Made by a program: the position numbers and the translations under genes
Origin: Octadecabacter dasysiphoniae
GTDB lineage: Bacteria; Pseudomonadota; Alphaproteobacteria; Rhodobacterales; Rhodobacteraceae
Assembly: GCF_021532615.1 (NCBI RefSeq)
Contig: NZ_JAKGAQ010000001.1
Location: forward strand, 930,001 to 994,000
DNA length: 64,000 bases
Reading direction: 5' to 3'
In this document: piece after piece, positions 8,770-19,565 of the stretch
Layout of the letters: each line of letters starts with the position of its first letter
Numbering within the stretch: position 1 is the first letter of the stretch
Notes under the pieces: model-generated
The model's database searches: none
What the model was told of the DNA's origin: nothing
The model's input: only the letters and a program-made list of their open reading frames with translations

Positions 8770-9831
8770 ATGGATATCCTTTTCACAATCGGCGCTACCC
8801 TAATTGAACAGCTCCAGAAACCGACGCTTGCGTTTTTGATCGCGGGAATGATGCTCGCCGCGCTGGGCAGTAAATTCGAAATCCCTGAACCGGTTTATAA
8901 ATTCATCGTTATTCTGCTTTTGTTGAAGGTCGGTATGGGGGCGGGCATTTCGATCCGCGATGCTGATTTCGTGTCGCTGATGGTGCCCGCGCTGGGGGCC
9001 GGGATGCTTGGTATTCTGATTGTCTTTCTGGGCAGCAAAACTCTGGTGCGGATGCGCGGTGTGGCTGAGGTTGACGCGCTTGCGACGGTGGGGATGTTCG
9101 GCGCGGTGTCGGCGTCCACATTGGCGGCGGGTATGGCGATGCTGAATGACAGCGCCATCCCGTATGAGGGATATATTGGCGCGCTGTATCCCTTCATGGA
9201 CATCGCGGCCTTGGTGACAGCGATCGTTTTGGCGAAGCTGAGCACGGCGCGGCGCACGGCATCCAATGTGACGATCACCGCAGGCGGCGCTGCGGCATTG
9301 GGCGGGCAGCCCGGCAGGACAAGCGGTGAAGACACCAGACAGATGGTGCAGGGTATTCTGGTCGATACCTTCCGCAGTCCCGCGATTTCAGCATTGGTTG
9401 CGGGCCTGTGTCTGGGCATTCTGGCAAAGCCCGACACCGTGTTCGATAGCTTTTATGAACCGCTGTTTCGCGGGTTGTTGTCAATCTTGATGCTGATCAT
9501 GGGCATGGAAGCATGGTCACGGTTTGGCGAACTGCGCAAAGTGGCCCATTCATACATCCTGTATGGGATTACCGCCCCGATCATCCACGGCCTGCTTGGG
9601 TTTGGTGTCGGAATGATTGCCCATCAGCTTACGGGGTTTTCAGAAGGTGGGGTCATTTTGCTGGCGGTCATGGCGGCGTCCAGTTCCGATATTTCCGGCC
9701 CGCCGACAATACGCGCGGCACTGCCAGAGGCCAATTCATCCGCCTATGTTGGCACATCGACAGGGCTGGGCACACCTGTGGCGATCCTGAGCATTCCACT
9801 GTTCATGGCCCTTGCAGAGATCATGATTTGA
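8770..9831 (+). CDS. SbtA-type sodium-dependent bicarbonate transporter family permease
   Basis: The 353-residue membrane protein starts at an ATG preceded by AGGAG. It has about ten hydrophobic helices arranged as two halves, with the family signatures LLLLKVGMGAGISI, LVPALGAGMLG-like segments and AASSSDISGPPTIRAALPEANSSAYVGTSTGLGTPVAI near the C-terminus. Members of the SbtA family (formerly DUF897) transport bicarbonate with sodium in cyanobacteria. In heterotrophs the substrate is often unproven. Its divergent LysR regulator suggests induction by a specific metabolite. A central linker around residues 180-200 is hydrophilic and probably cytoplasmic. Confidence 0.82.
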   Translation: MDILFTIGATLIEQLQKPTLAFLIAGMMLAALGSKFEIPEPVYKFIVILLLLKVGMGAGISIRDADFVSLMVPALGAGMLGILIVFLGSKTLVRMRGVAEVDALATVGMFGAVSASTLAAGMAMLNDSAIPYEGYIGALYPFMDIAALVTAIVLAKLSTARRTASNVTITAGGAAALGGQPGRTSGEDTRQMVQGILVDTFRSPAISALVAGLCLGILAKPDTVFDSFYEPLFRGLLSILMLIMGMEAWSRFGELRKVAHSYILYGITAPIIHGLLGFGVGMIAHQLTGFSEGGVILLAVMAASSSDISGPPTIRAALPEANSSAYVGTSTGLGTPVAILSIPLFMALAEIMI

Positions 9832-10165
9832 AAGGTTTAGCCGCGCCACCCGAAGGGCTGAAATGGCACACCAGCCGCATACAAAGACGCGGGGGTGGTG
9901 TGCCGACAGCGCAGTCAGTGCGCACTGGATCGCGCAAAATCCAAGTTTCCATGCCCGTCGGTGGGTGCGTCACTGAACGAGCATTCCCAAACGATGTTGC
10001 CGTGGCCAGTCTGCCAAGTTCACAGGTTGGGGCGTGAACGTCGATGTTGTGTTCCGTCATGCTGGACACAGGGTCGCTCGACGGGCAAAATCGCGGCGGT
10101 CAACGTGGTATTGTGCCCGCAATATCCGCCGCCCGTTTTGCCCCCACAGACGAAAGCCCCACCGC
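9832..10165. other. Intergenic region with no supported gene
   Basis: These 334 bases hold no convincing coding sequence, RNA or terminator. Short open frames on both strands lack recognisable sequence and ribosome-binding sites. It presumably holds the promoter of the DUF6522-like gene. Confidence 0.5.
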
Positions 10166-10423
10166 ATGAAAATACAGATAGAAAATGACCAGCCGGTGAT
10201 TGATGCGCAGGATCTTGGCCCGCTACTGGGGCTGCATCCCGCCGAGGTTCAGGCGAAAATGCGCAGCGGTCACATCACCAGCACTTACGAAGTCGGGCAG
10301 GGCGAGGATGCGGGCCGTTTTCGTTTGACGTTCTTTCACGCGGGAAAACGGGTGCGGTTGACGTGTAATGAAGACGGCGACGTCATCAGCAAGATCAGGA
10401 CAGATACGGGGACACGGACATAG
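10166..10423 (+). CDS. DUF6522-like small protein
   Basis: The 85-residue protein begins MKIQIENDQPVIDAQDLGPLLGLHPAEVQAKMRSG and continues with TYEVGQGEDAGRFRLTFFHAGKRVRLTCNEDGDVI. This pattern, a short helix-turn-helix-like segment followed by a small beta sheet, matches the DUF6522 family as I remember it from alphaproteobacteria. The ATG at 10166 was chosen because upstream in-frame sequence looks non-coding (arginine- and proline-rich). The function is not known. It stands alone between the SbtA-like gene and the YHYH pair. Confidence 0.7.
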   Translation: MKIQIENDQPVIDAQDLGPLLGLHPAEVQAKMRSGHITSTYEVGQGEDAGRFRLTFFHAGKRVRLTCNEDGDVISKIRTDTGTRT

Positions 10424-10601
10424 TACCGTCCAGCGGCGCAGGCCTACTGGGACGGTGCGGCATTGCCGTGTTTGGTTTGAACATCTCGGTGCGGGTGTTG
10501 CTGACAGCTGTGCCCAACAAGTCGGGGTGTGGGCCGATTATGGGCTGAGGGCGTGGCCAGACCTGATCAGAGGACGGCCAGTGTCACCCTGCGCCGGATT
10601 G

Positions 10602-11585
10602 TCATCTGCAGAATTCGCCTTCCATGATAGTGCCGCCGTTGGTGACGGTGCTGGTGGTGTAATCATAACAATTGGCAGAACCGGACGGGGCGTATCGGAT
10701 GTAATAATCTTGCCCTTGATAGGTGTAGTCCATGCTTCGGCTGCCATCATCATTCTGTGTGAACACGAGGTTTTCAACGCCGCCACGGGGCGGGCGGCCC
10801 GGCTCTGTGCCGCCGCCACCGCCTGCGGCAGTCAGGGGGCGGACACGTGGCAGTTGATCGAAATTTTCAACCACACCCATCAGGCATTGAACGATATAGG
10901 GGGCATCGCTTGAGGTGTGATAGCGATAGCCGAATGTGGCATCGGCCTGACCGTTGCACACATCCAGTGCATCCGCGCTGATGGCGGTTCCATCCGGATT
11001 CACATCCCCGTAAATCGGGTATCCGTCGAACGCCCAGCCGATGATCGCATCCGGTCCGGCGTTTTCCATTTGATCAATCATGCAGGTCGGCGTGACATGA
11101 TAATGGTAATCATCCCCGCGCCCCGCATGGCCGCCACACAGGTCGAGCTGACCGGTTTGTAAAGTGTCGTGCTGGGCCTGATGATGCGCGAGGTCTGCCA
11201 CGTTCATTTCGCCGCCGCCGGTGTAGTCGTAGATGGGCACGCCGTTCACGGCCACGCCAAGTGCGGCATCGCGCGTGAGGGGGGTGCCACTGAACTGCGG
11301 TGCCAGGATGATTGGCGCTGCATATTGCGCGGGAACGGGGATCTGTTCATTGGTTCCGCTTATTCCGGTCATCATATCGTGGTCAGGATAGGTGTCAGAT
11401 GTCAGCGTGGCGTGACTGTCCGTGCAGGTGACGGTGACGCTGTCGCTAAATCCGGCGTCATCCACAGACGCGGCAACGGCGGCGCAACGTTCTTCGTGTG
11501 CGAATGCAGGGGCTGCAATCAGGCAAAGAAGCGGCGCGAGCGCGAGGCGGCGTATCATCGGTGCAGTCTTGCCCAAGTGGATCAT
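10602..11585 (-). CDS. YHYH domain-containing exported protein
   Basis: The protein has a secretory signal (MIRRLALAPLLCLIAAPAFA) and the motif that names the family, GRGDDYHYHVTPTC, followed by GWAFDGYPIYGDVNPDG. YHYH proteins are periplasmic or extracellular and of unknown biochemical function; the paired His-Tyr motif may bind metal. The start at 11585 is chosen because its ATG overlaps the stop codon of the preceding gene (ATGA), suggesting coupling. A start nine codons later at 11558 gives a tighter signal peptide and is a real alternative. It forms a two-gene unit with the exported protein upstream. Confidence 0.8.
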   Translation of the reverse strand: MIHLGKTAPMIRRLALAPLLCLIAAPAFAHEERCAAVAASVDDAGFSDSVTVTCTDSHATLTSDTYPDHDMMTGISGTNEQIPVPAQYAAPIILAPQFSGTPLTRDAALGVAVNGVPIYDYTGGGEMNVADLAHHQAQHDTLQTGQLDLCGGHAGRGDDYHYHVTPTCMIDQMENAGPDAIIGWAFDGYPIYGDVNPDGTAISADALDVCNGQADATFGYRYHTSSDAPYIVQCLMGVVENFDQLPRVRPLTAAGGGGGTEPGRPPRGGVENLVFTQNDDGSRSMDYTYQGQDYYIRYAPSGSANCYDYTTSTVTNGGTIMEGEFCR

Positions 11586-12220
11586 TGGACAGTCAGGCGG
11601 CACAACACCGTGTTGCTTTGTTCAAGGTCGGGGCCCCAGATTAGCTGGGCATCGTCCACCCAATCGACGCGGTCGTATCCGTCCTTCGGGCGGACGTCGT
11701 TGGCAGAGTACACATCTGCGGCGGGCCAGTCAGATGCATCAAAGGCGGCGCTGTCCCAATCGGCGGGTTCATCTTCGGCGTCAAACCCGCAGGCCCCTTC
11801 GCCTGCCACGGGATTGGATGCGGATTCACAAGATTTATCAAGCGGGGCGGTGTGGATCACGTAGCATTGCCATGTGTTGTCGCTGACGGCGGCCACAGCG
11901 CCCGCTTCGTCCATGATTTGTACGATCACACCACCATCGCCCATTTGTTGGCGACCCGATCCGATGTATTCCAGACCCGTATCGTTTTCTTTGAAGTCCT
12001 TGGCGATCAGGCCGATTGTGAAAGGGCGTTCTGCCTCAAAGGTAAAGCTTTCCGCGTTAAACGATCTTTCTGTGGTGATGGGCACGCTGTCTTGTGCCAC
12101 TTGTACGCCGTTGATGCGCATTTCAAACCAGTTGTCTGCCCATACATCTGCAGAAAAGGTTTCGGCAGTGGCGGTTGTTGTCATGGCCATTAGGGCGATT
12201 GTCGGGAGGAAACGGATCAT
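11582..12220 (-). CDS. Exported protein of unknown function, partner of the YHYH protein
   Basis: This 212-residue protein starts at an ATG with AGGA upstream and has a signal peptide (MIRFLPTIALMAMTTTATA). The mature part is acidic and rich in Trp and Asp (FSADVWADNWFEMRINGVQVAQDSVPITTERSFNAESFTFEA). It has the look of a jelly-roll carbohydrate-binding-like fold. Four cysteines may form disulfides. The function is unknown. It is the first gene of a coupled pair with the YHYH protein (4-base ATGA overlap), so the two products probably work together outside the cytoplasm. Confidence 0.7.
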   Translation of the reverse strand: MIRFLPTIALMAMTTTATAETFSADVWADNWFEMRINGVQVAQDSVPITTERSFNAESFTFEAERPFTIGLIAKDFKENDTGLEYIGSGRQQMGDGGVIVQIMDEAGAVAAVSDNTWQCYVIHTAPLDKSCESASNPVAGEGACGFDAEDEPADWDSAAFDASDWPAADVYSANDVRPKDGYDRVDWVDDAQLIWGPDLEQSNTVLCRLTVQ

Positions 12221-12358
12221 ACTACTGTCCTGCGTTGGGGTATTTTGTATTTTACGCGCAGCCCCCGGGCTTCCGTCGCACATCGTGCCATATTTTCAAA
12301 TGTGGTCTGACACCGTTGCGCCTGTGCCCGTTCGACCCTGTAAGCTTTGGCGTTTGAA

Positions 12359-13345
12359 TTACTTCGCCCCGTTGGTGAATGCCTTGCGCCGTTCGCGGAT
12401 CTTGGCATCGGATTCAGGGGTGCCATCATGAAATGATCCGAACCATTTGTCCCACGGCAGTTCGAGAGAGCCATAGTTACATTCAAAATAGCGGTGGTGC
12501 ATTTGGTGGTGAAACGTGCCGAGCTTTAGGCGGTTTTTGTCTTTGATAACCATCCCTTCAAACCCGGTGTGCGTCGTCGCCGCTGTCAGCGCGTAATATT
12601 GCAGATGGAACAGGATATGGACGGGGTGAGCGGCCACGACAAAGTGGATCAGAACCGACCCGAGGAAGATCAGATGTTCCACCGGATGCATCGCCATACC
12701 CGACCAAGGTCCGACGTTGATGTTGCGGTGGTGCAGGGCGTGCACGTGTTTGTAAAAGAATGGAATGTGCAGGAAACGGTGTATCCAGTAGAAATAAAAG
12801 CTTTCCCAAACGGGGATCAGCAGGAATAGCGCGATGAACCACACGAGGTTGGCGGCCCATGTCAGCATTGGTGCATATCCGTTGGCCATGGCCCAGAACA
12901 TCAGCACCTCATAGGCGGTCCAGACGGTCACACCGCTGGCAATCGTCCAGAACATATTGTCACGGATTTGGCCGCCCAACGTGAATTGGCGCCCGTTTTT
13001 CATCAACGGACGTGGATCATATTTTAACTCCTGCCCCTGTTTGGTGAAGGTGTAAAAATACAGATGCAGCCCGCCCGCCACGAGGGTCATGAGGATCACG
13101 TTGCGCACAAACATTTCTGCGATCCAGCCAAACGCGAACGTCTGTGTCACCTCAAGCGGGGGCTGGAACCAATAAAACGAAATGCAGGCAATCGCGACGA
13201 CGATCAGGCGTTCCGTGATGAAGAACCACGAATTCCACAGCCACACCAGAATGGCCATCGGGCGTGGGGGCCAGCTGAACAGCGGTGAAACCTGTAATGG
13301 AACGTCGGGTGTATGGTTCCAGCCTTTGAGGGGTGCGTCAGACAT
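12359..13345 (-). CDS. Sterol desaturase / fatty acid hydroxylase family protein
   Basis: The 328-residue integral membrane protein has several hydrophobic helices and the eight-histidine di-iron pattern of the superfamily: HRFLH, HALHHRN, a histidine in MAMHPVEH, and HHQMHHRYFECNYG. Such enzymes use oxygen and a di-iron centre to hydroxylate or desaturate lipids. The substrate cannot be assigned, and eukaryote-like sterol synthesis is not implied. It is divergent from a LysR gene, with a strong palindrome in the shared control region. It is probably induced by that regulator. Confidence 0.87.
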   Translation of the reverse strand: MSDAPLKGWNHTPDVPLQVSPLFSWPPRPMAILVWLWNSWFFITERLIVVAIACISFYWFQPPLEVTQTFAFGWIAEMFVRNVILMTLVAGGLHLYFYTFTKQGQELKYDPRPLMKNGRQFTLGGQIRDNMFWTIASGVTVWTAYEVLMFWAMANGYAPMLTWAANLVWFIALFLLIPVWESFYFYWIHRFLHIPFFYKHVHALHHRNINVGPWSGMAMHPVEHLIFLGSVLIHFVVAAHPVHILFHLQYYALTAATTHTGFEGMVIKDKNRLKLGTFHHQMHHRYFECNYGSLELPWDKWFGSFHDGTPESDAKIRERRKAFTNGAK

Positions 13346-13372
13346 GGGCGGCCTCTTGATGTTGGCGATAGT

Positions 13373-13389
13373 ATCTGTGTCGCACAGAT
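13373..13389. promoter_or_regulatory. Palindromic operator candidate between desaturase-like gene and LysR
   Basis: ATCTGTG and CACAGAT form a perfect 7-base inverted repeat around TCG, centred in the 102-base divergent region. It is a probable binding site for the adjacent LysR regulator. Confidence 0.5.
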
Positions 13390-13447
13390 GGCTTCACAGG
13401 AAAAATAGTATTAATGTATAAACAACATCAGAAAATCAGAGGTATCG

Positions 13448-14371
13448 ATGGCGCTTACCCTTAAGGCGATGACCTATTTCACCACCGCGTTGCGCCACGG
13501 CAATATCGCCAAGGCCGCGGCTGAGCTAAATATCGCGGCTTCAGCAATTTCAGCGGCGATAGATCAAGTGGAGGCCGAATTCGACCTGACCCTTGTAACC
13601 CGCCAGCGGGCGCGGGGAATTCAGGCCAATGCCAGCGGCCGCGCCGTTGCCCGCAAATGTATCCGGTTGCTGGATGACTATCAGTCATTGTTGTCGGAAG
13701 GGGGCGAGTTAAAGCAATCCCTGAGCGGGACCTTGCGGATCGGATATTACGCCCCGATCGCGCCTGCCTTTCTACCGCAGATTTTCGACGCCTTCCTGCC
13801 CGAGGGCACCAACGTCACGCTAGAATTGGAAGAATGCGACAACGATCAGGCCCAAGACGGATTGATGAACGGAAAATACGACGCGATCCTGTTTGTTGCC
13901 GAAGATGCCCGTCCTGCCATTGCATACGATCCCTTGATTGAAGCGCACCCCTATTGCCTGCTGCCCGTCGCGCACCCTTTGGCGCGCCAATCCGTGGTCT
14001 CGATGGCTGATTTAGCGCAGGAACCTTTGGTGGTGTTGAACCGCCCCGTTGCTGCGGCCTACTACGATGGCTTGTTTCGCACGGGGGCGCGCGATGCTCC
14101 GGTGGCGGCCTATGCGACTTCAACCGAAATGGTCCGCAGCCTTGTCGCGGCAGGGCGCGGGTGCGCCATTTTGAACATGTGCCCGCGCACGAGCGAGACC
14201 TACAGCGGTGAAAAGGTCGTTGCGCGCCCGATTTCTGACGATCTGGCGCCGCTGACCTTGGCCGTCGGATACGACAAGACCCGCCCACGGCGCAGTGTCC
14301 AGGATTTTGTAAATGCCTGCCGTAGCCATTTTGCCAAATCTGGCCCTGCACGATGTGTCGTGGGGCGCTGA
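13448..14371 (+). CDS. LysR family transcriptional regulator
   Basis: The 307-residue protein carries a typical N-terminal LysR helix-turn-helix (LKAMTYFTTALRHGNIAKAAAELNIAASAISAAIDQVEAEFDLTLVTRQRARGIQANASG). An effector domain follows with a periplasmic-binding-like pattern (LSGTLRIGYYAPIAPAFLPQIFDAF). It is divergent from the membrane hydroxylase/desaturase gene, its most likely target. The inducer is unknown. Confidence 0.9.
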   Translation: MALTLKAMTYFTTALRHGNIAKAAAELNIAASAISAAIDQVEAEFDLTLVTRQRARGIQANASGRAVARKCIRLLDDYQSLLSEGGELKQSLSGTLRIGYYAPIAPAFLPQIFDAFLPEGTNVTLELEECDNDQAQDGLMNGKYDAILFVAEDARPAIAYDPLIEAHPYCLLPVAHPLARQSVVSMADLAQEPLVVLNRPVAAAYYDGLFRTGARDAPVAAYATSTEMVRSLVAAGRGCAILNMCPRTSETYSGEKVVARPISDDLAPLTLAVGYDKTRPRRSVQDFVNACRSHFAKSGPARCVVGR

Positions 14372-14564
14372 TCCCCCGATTACGTGATCGCCGAACCCTT
14401 ATTAGCGAGCCCCGATCACGGCCCAGGTTCGTCGCATCGCATCTTATTGAAATGCCACAATCCGCCGCACCAAACACTGCCCCCAAAACGACGGAGCACA
14501 CCATGTCGCCCCGTATAAGAGGCATTAACCATCGTCCTCAATCGGAGCAGAAAAGGATAATATC

Positions 14565-14900
14565 ATGTTTAAAACACTCGCAATCGCCGCCGCAGCCCTC
14601 GCCGCTTGCGCAACTTGCGCAACTTTCGCATCTGCTGACAGCTACATCTCAAACTTCGCGGGGAAGCAGGAAAATCCGCAGCAGGTCGAACTGGGCACGG
14701 TGCGTGCTGATGGTAATGGGGTCGTCGAAGTTTACACGTTCCACAAAGGTGAAATCGGCGCGTTGATCGGGTCTGAACCTGTGCGGGCGGGCGCGAACCT
14801 AGACGTCAGCGTGGACATTAACCGCGCCAACACCGACGCCATCGCGATCTTGAAGATCAACGGTGAGATCGTGGACACGCAGGAGCTTGAGTTCAACTAA
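14565..14900 (+). CDS. Small exported protein of unknown function
   Basis: The 111-residue protein follows an AAAGGA ribosome-binding site and has a signal peptide with an alanine- and cysteine-rich core (MFKTLAIAAAALAACATCATFASA). The mature domain is about 85 residues (DSYISNFAGKQENPQQVELGTVRADGNGVVEVYTFHKGEIGALIGSEPV, ending in DTQELEFN). It probably folds as a small beta protein in the periplasm. I do not recognise the family. A strong hairpin lies 28 bases past the stop, so it is probably monocistronic. Confidence 0.72.
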   Translation: MFKTLAIAAAALAACATCATFASADSYISNFAGKQENPQQVELGTVRADGNGVVEVYTFHKGEIGALIGSEPVRAGANLDVSVDINRANTDAIAILKINGEIVDTQELEFN

Positions 14901-14928
14901 GACACCAAAAAATCCTCCCTCTCCAAGA

Positions 14929-14958
14929 ACGGGCCGCCCCGAAAAAGGGGCGGCCCGT
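14929..14958. terminator. Rho-independent terminator-like hairpin between small exported protein and icd
   Basis: ACGGGCCGCCCC and GGGGCGGCCCGT form a perfect 12-base stem with the loop GAAAAA. It lies between converging genes, followed by only three T residues on the plus strand. It probably serves the plus-strand gene, and perhaps both. Confidence 0.75.
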
Positions 14959-14999
14959 TTGTGTATGCGGTAGGGGCGTTTGTCGTTTTTTGGTTCAGC

Positions 15000-17189
<2,190 letters not shown>

Positions 17190-17250
17190 GGGAATCTCCT
17201 ATGTGGGTAATTTGGGGTTCTCATAGTCGATGAATATGGTGGCGTCGATA

Positions 17251-17266
17251 GTATACCGTTGTATAC
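17251..17266. promoter_or_regulatory. Paired GTATAC element upstream of icd
   Basis: GTATAC-CGTT-GTATAC is fully symmetric in its arms, with the two copies ten bases apart, about 60 bases upstream of icd. It resembles an operator for a dimeric regulator (GntR-like sites often contain GTATAC). No regulator is encoded beside it. Confidence 0.4.
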
Positions 17267-17365
17267 GGCATAAGGGGTGACAATTCGCCCTGCTGCTTTG
17301 CCCTGATTTTCAAATCTCGTCGCTCAGCCCGGTCTTGCAGACCTTTAGGGCGCACCGGCCGGGCC

Positions 17366-18727
17366 CTAGATCGCCGCAGAGTGGCCCGTATTTGTGCGCG
17401 AAAAGGTATCAACGGAGCTTGCGATAATGCGCACCAGCGGTTTGGCCCAATCTCGCATTTGCAGATCGTCTTTGCCGACTGAAAACAGATCAGGGTATTG
17501 GCGCACAAGCATAAGGCTACAGGCGTTTACTGCGGCAGATTGCGCCGGAAATTGCGCGTGCAGTTTGGCTGTGTTCAGCTTAAAGCGGCACAACAAATCT
17601 TCGATAATCTGCGACATGATCGTATCGTCGCCGCGCATCGCATAGCCCTTGTGCCCGGCCAGTTGGGTGTTGTCGATCCGGTCCTGATAGGCCGATGTCG
17701 CGACGGCGTTTTGCACATACCCATCGGGAAAACGAGAGATGGCAGAGGCCCCGATCCCGATCAGCGTATCTGATTGATCATCGGTATAGCCCTGGAAATT
17801 GCGCCGAACCTCGTCGTTTTGCTGCGCAATAAACAATGCATCTGACGGCTTGGCGAAATGATCTATCCCAATCGTGCGATAGCCGTGGGCGTTCATCACA
17901 ACCTGCGCCATTGTCGCCAGTTCGAACCGCGCCTCGTTGCTAGGCAGGTCTTCGTCCTTGATCATAATCTGGCGTTTGGACATCCATGGGACATGGGCGT
18001 AGCCATAAATCGCAAGCCGATCGGGCGCCATTGCGATCACGTGATCAAGGGTCTGGCGAAAACTTTCTGGTGTTTGGTGGGGCAATCCGTATAGCAAATC
18101 AAGGTTCAGGGCTGTCACGCCGTTGTCGCGCAAAAATGTGATCACGGACCGTGTCTGATCTAATGATTGGGGCCTCCCGATGGCTTTTTGCACTTTCGGG
18201 GCGAAATCCTGAACCCCGAGGCTCGCGCGATTTAGACCATAGCCGACCAGCGTTTGAAGCAAGGCATCGCTGGCCTCTGTCGGGTCAATTTCAACCGAGA
18301 ATTCAAATGCCGGGGCTGTCGCGAAGGCATCAAACACATCATCCAGAAGCCGCGCCATCGTGGCAGGTGACAGAATTGTCGGAGTACCACCGCCCAAGTG
18401 CAGCCGCGCCATGCGAATGCCGCGGGGCAGGGTGGCGCGCACCGTTTTGATTTCGCGGCGCAGGTATTCGACATAGGCATCAACAGGGCGCATGGTCTTC
18501 GTGCCTTGCGTGCGACAGGCGCAAAACCAGCACAGGCGTTTGCAAAACGGGATGTGGATATAAACGGAAATATCAGACCCGTCCGGCACGGCGCGCAGCC
18601 AGTCTTTCTGGAATTGCTGCCCGACACCGTTTTCAAAATGGTTGGCGGGTGGATAGCTGGTGTAACGCGGTACTTTTGCGTCAAATAGTCCCAGTTCACG
18701 AAGGCTGTCGATCTTTTTCATGGGCAT
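17366..18727 (-). CDS. hemN: Oxygen-independent coproporphyrinogen III oxidase
   Basis: The 453-residue radical SAM enzyme oxidatively decarboxylates coproporphyrinogen III to protoporphyrinogen IX without oxygen in haem synthesis. The cluster-binding motif is C62-x3-C66-x2-C69 with a further Cys71 (PFCKRLCWFCACRT), and LHLGGGTPT follows. Length and sequence fit HemN proper rather than the HemW-like homologues. It is divergent from fnrL over a single perfect FNR box. A second in-frame ATG at 18721 lies exactly 41.5 bases from the box centre, so the protein may really start there on a leaderless transcript. Confidence 0.95.
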   Translation of the reverse strand: MPMKKIDSLRELGLFDAKVPRYTSYPPANHFENGVGQQFQKDWLRAVPDGSDISVYIHIPFCKRLCWFCACRTQGTKTMRPVDAYVEYLRREIKTVRATLPRGIRMARLHLGGGTPTILSPATMARLLDDVFDAFATAPAFEFSVEIDPTEASDALLQTLVGYGLNRASLGVQDFAPKVQKAIGRPQSLDQTRSVITFLRDNGVTALNLDLLYGLPHQTPESFRQTLDHVIAMAPDRLAIYGYAHVPWMSKRQIMIKDEDLPSNEARFELATMAQVVMNAHGYRTIGIDHFAKPSDALFIAQQNDEVRRNFQGYTDDQSDTLIGIGASAISRFPDGYVQNAVATSAYQDRIDNTQLAGHKGYAMRGDDTIMSQIIEDLLCRFKLNTAKLHAQFPAQSAAVNACSLMLVRQYPDLFSVGKDDLQMRDWAKPLVRIIASSVDTFSRTNTGHSAAI

Positions 18728-18755
18728 AGGTAAGCTGGATTATGACAACCATGCC

Positions 18756-18769
18756 TTGATGTAGATCAA
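18756..18769. promoter_or_regulatory. FNR box between hemN and fnrL
   Basis: TTGATGTAGATCAA is a perfect FNR consensus (TTGAT-N4-ATCAA). It lies 29 bases upstream of hemN and ends only 4 bases before the fnrL ATG, so it should activate hemN and block fnrL. Confidence 0.9.
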
Positions 18770-18773
18770 CTAG

Positions 18774-19505
18774 ATGAATGTAATTCTGAAAAGCCATATA
18801 AAATGCAACCAATGCCCGATCCGTCACCGCGCGATCTGTTCGCGGTGTGACGAAGATGAAATGGCAATGCTGGAAAGCATGAAGTCCTACCGGACTTATG
18901 CCTCTGGTGATGTGATTTTGTGGCGCGGTGAACCTCTCGAATTTGTCGCCTCCGTCGTGAGCGGTGTTGCGACCCTGACCAAGACGATGGAAGACGGGCG
19001 CACCCAGATGGTGGGGCTGATGCTGCCGTCCGCATTTATCGGCAGACCGGGGCGCAAGGTTATTGATTTTGACGTCACCGCGACGGATGACGTGACATTG
19101 TGCTGCTTTGACCGCGTCAAGTTTGAGAAACTGATCGATGACACGCCCCATGTGGCGCAGCGCCTTATGGAACTTGCGCTGGACGAGTTGGATGCCGCAC
19201 GCGACTGGATGGTTTTGTTGGGCCGCAAAACCGCGCGCGAAAAAATCGCCACGTTCATCGAACTGTTGTCGCGCCATTCAAGCATGAACAACGATGATCA
19301 CACCAAGAACATTGATCTGCACATGACGCGCGATCAAATCTCGGATTATCTTGGTTTGACGCTTGAGACGGTGAGCCGTCAGTTCACCGCGTTGAAGAAA
19401 GACGGCATCATTGATTTTTCCGACCGTCGCCATTTCGTCGTTAAGGATTTGGCCGCCCTGCATGATGAAACGGGCGACGACGCAGATGGCGGAATTGTCG
19501 CCTAA
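18774..19505 (+). CDS. fnrL: Oxygen-responsive FNR-type transcriptional regulator
   Basis: The 243-residue Crp/Fnr protein carries an N-terminal cysteine cluster (C11, C14, C22, C25: CNQCPIRHRAICSRC) for an oxygen-labile iron-sulfur cluster, with CC in the cyclic-nucleotide-like domain as additional possible ligands. The DNA-binding helix contains LETVSRQFTALKK, with the E-x2-SR residues that read the TTGAT half-site. It would activate genes for microaerobic growth when oxygen falls. Its neighbours hemN and ccoNOQP are classical targets. No Shine-Dalgarno sequence precedes its ATG; the FNR box occupies that position, which suggests autorepression. Confidence 0.95.
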   Translation: MNVILKSHIKCNQCPIRHRAICSRCDEDEMAMLESMKSYRTYASGDVILWRGEPLEFVASVVSGVATLTKTMEDGRTQMVGLMLPSAFIGRPGRKVIDFDVTATDDVTLCCFDRVKFEKLIDDTPHVAQRLMELALDELDAARDWMVLLGRKTAREKIATFIELLSRHSSMNNDDHTKNIDLHMTRDQISDYLGLTLETVSRQFTALKKDGIIDFSDRRHFVVKDLAALHDETGDDADGGIVA

Positions 19506-19524
19506 GGGCGTGAATTTCCGTAAG

Positions 19525-19538
19525 TTGATTTAGATCAA
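19525..19538. promoter_or_regulatory. FNR box upstream of ccoN
   Basis: TTGATTTAGATCAA matches the FNR consensus perfectly. Class II spacing (-41.5) would place the transcription start near 19573, 45 bases before ccoN. Confidence 0.9.
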
Positions 19539-19565
19539 AGTGCGCGTCCGGCCCACGATCTAGAA

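Noticed and set aside
9821..10069. An 82-codon minus-strand frame in the gap after the SbtA-like gene
   Set aside because: There is no ribosome-binding site, no recognisable sequence, and it partly overlaps the end of the transporter gene.
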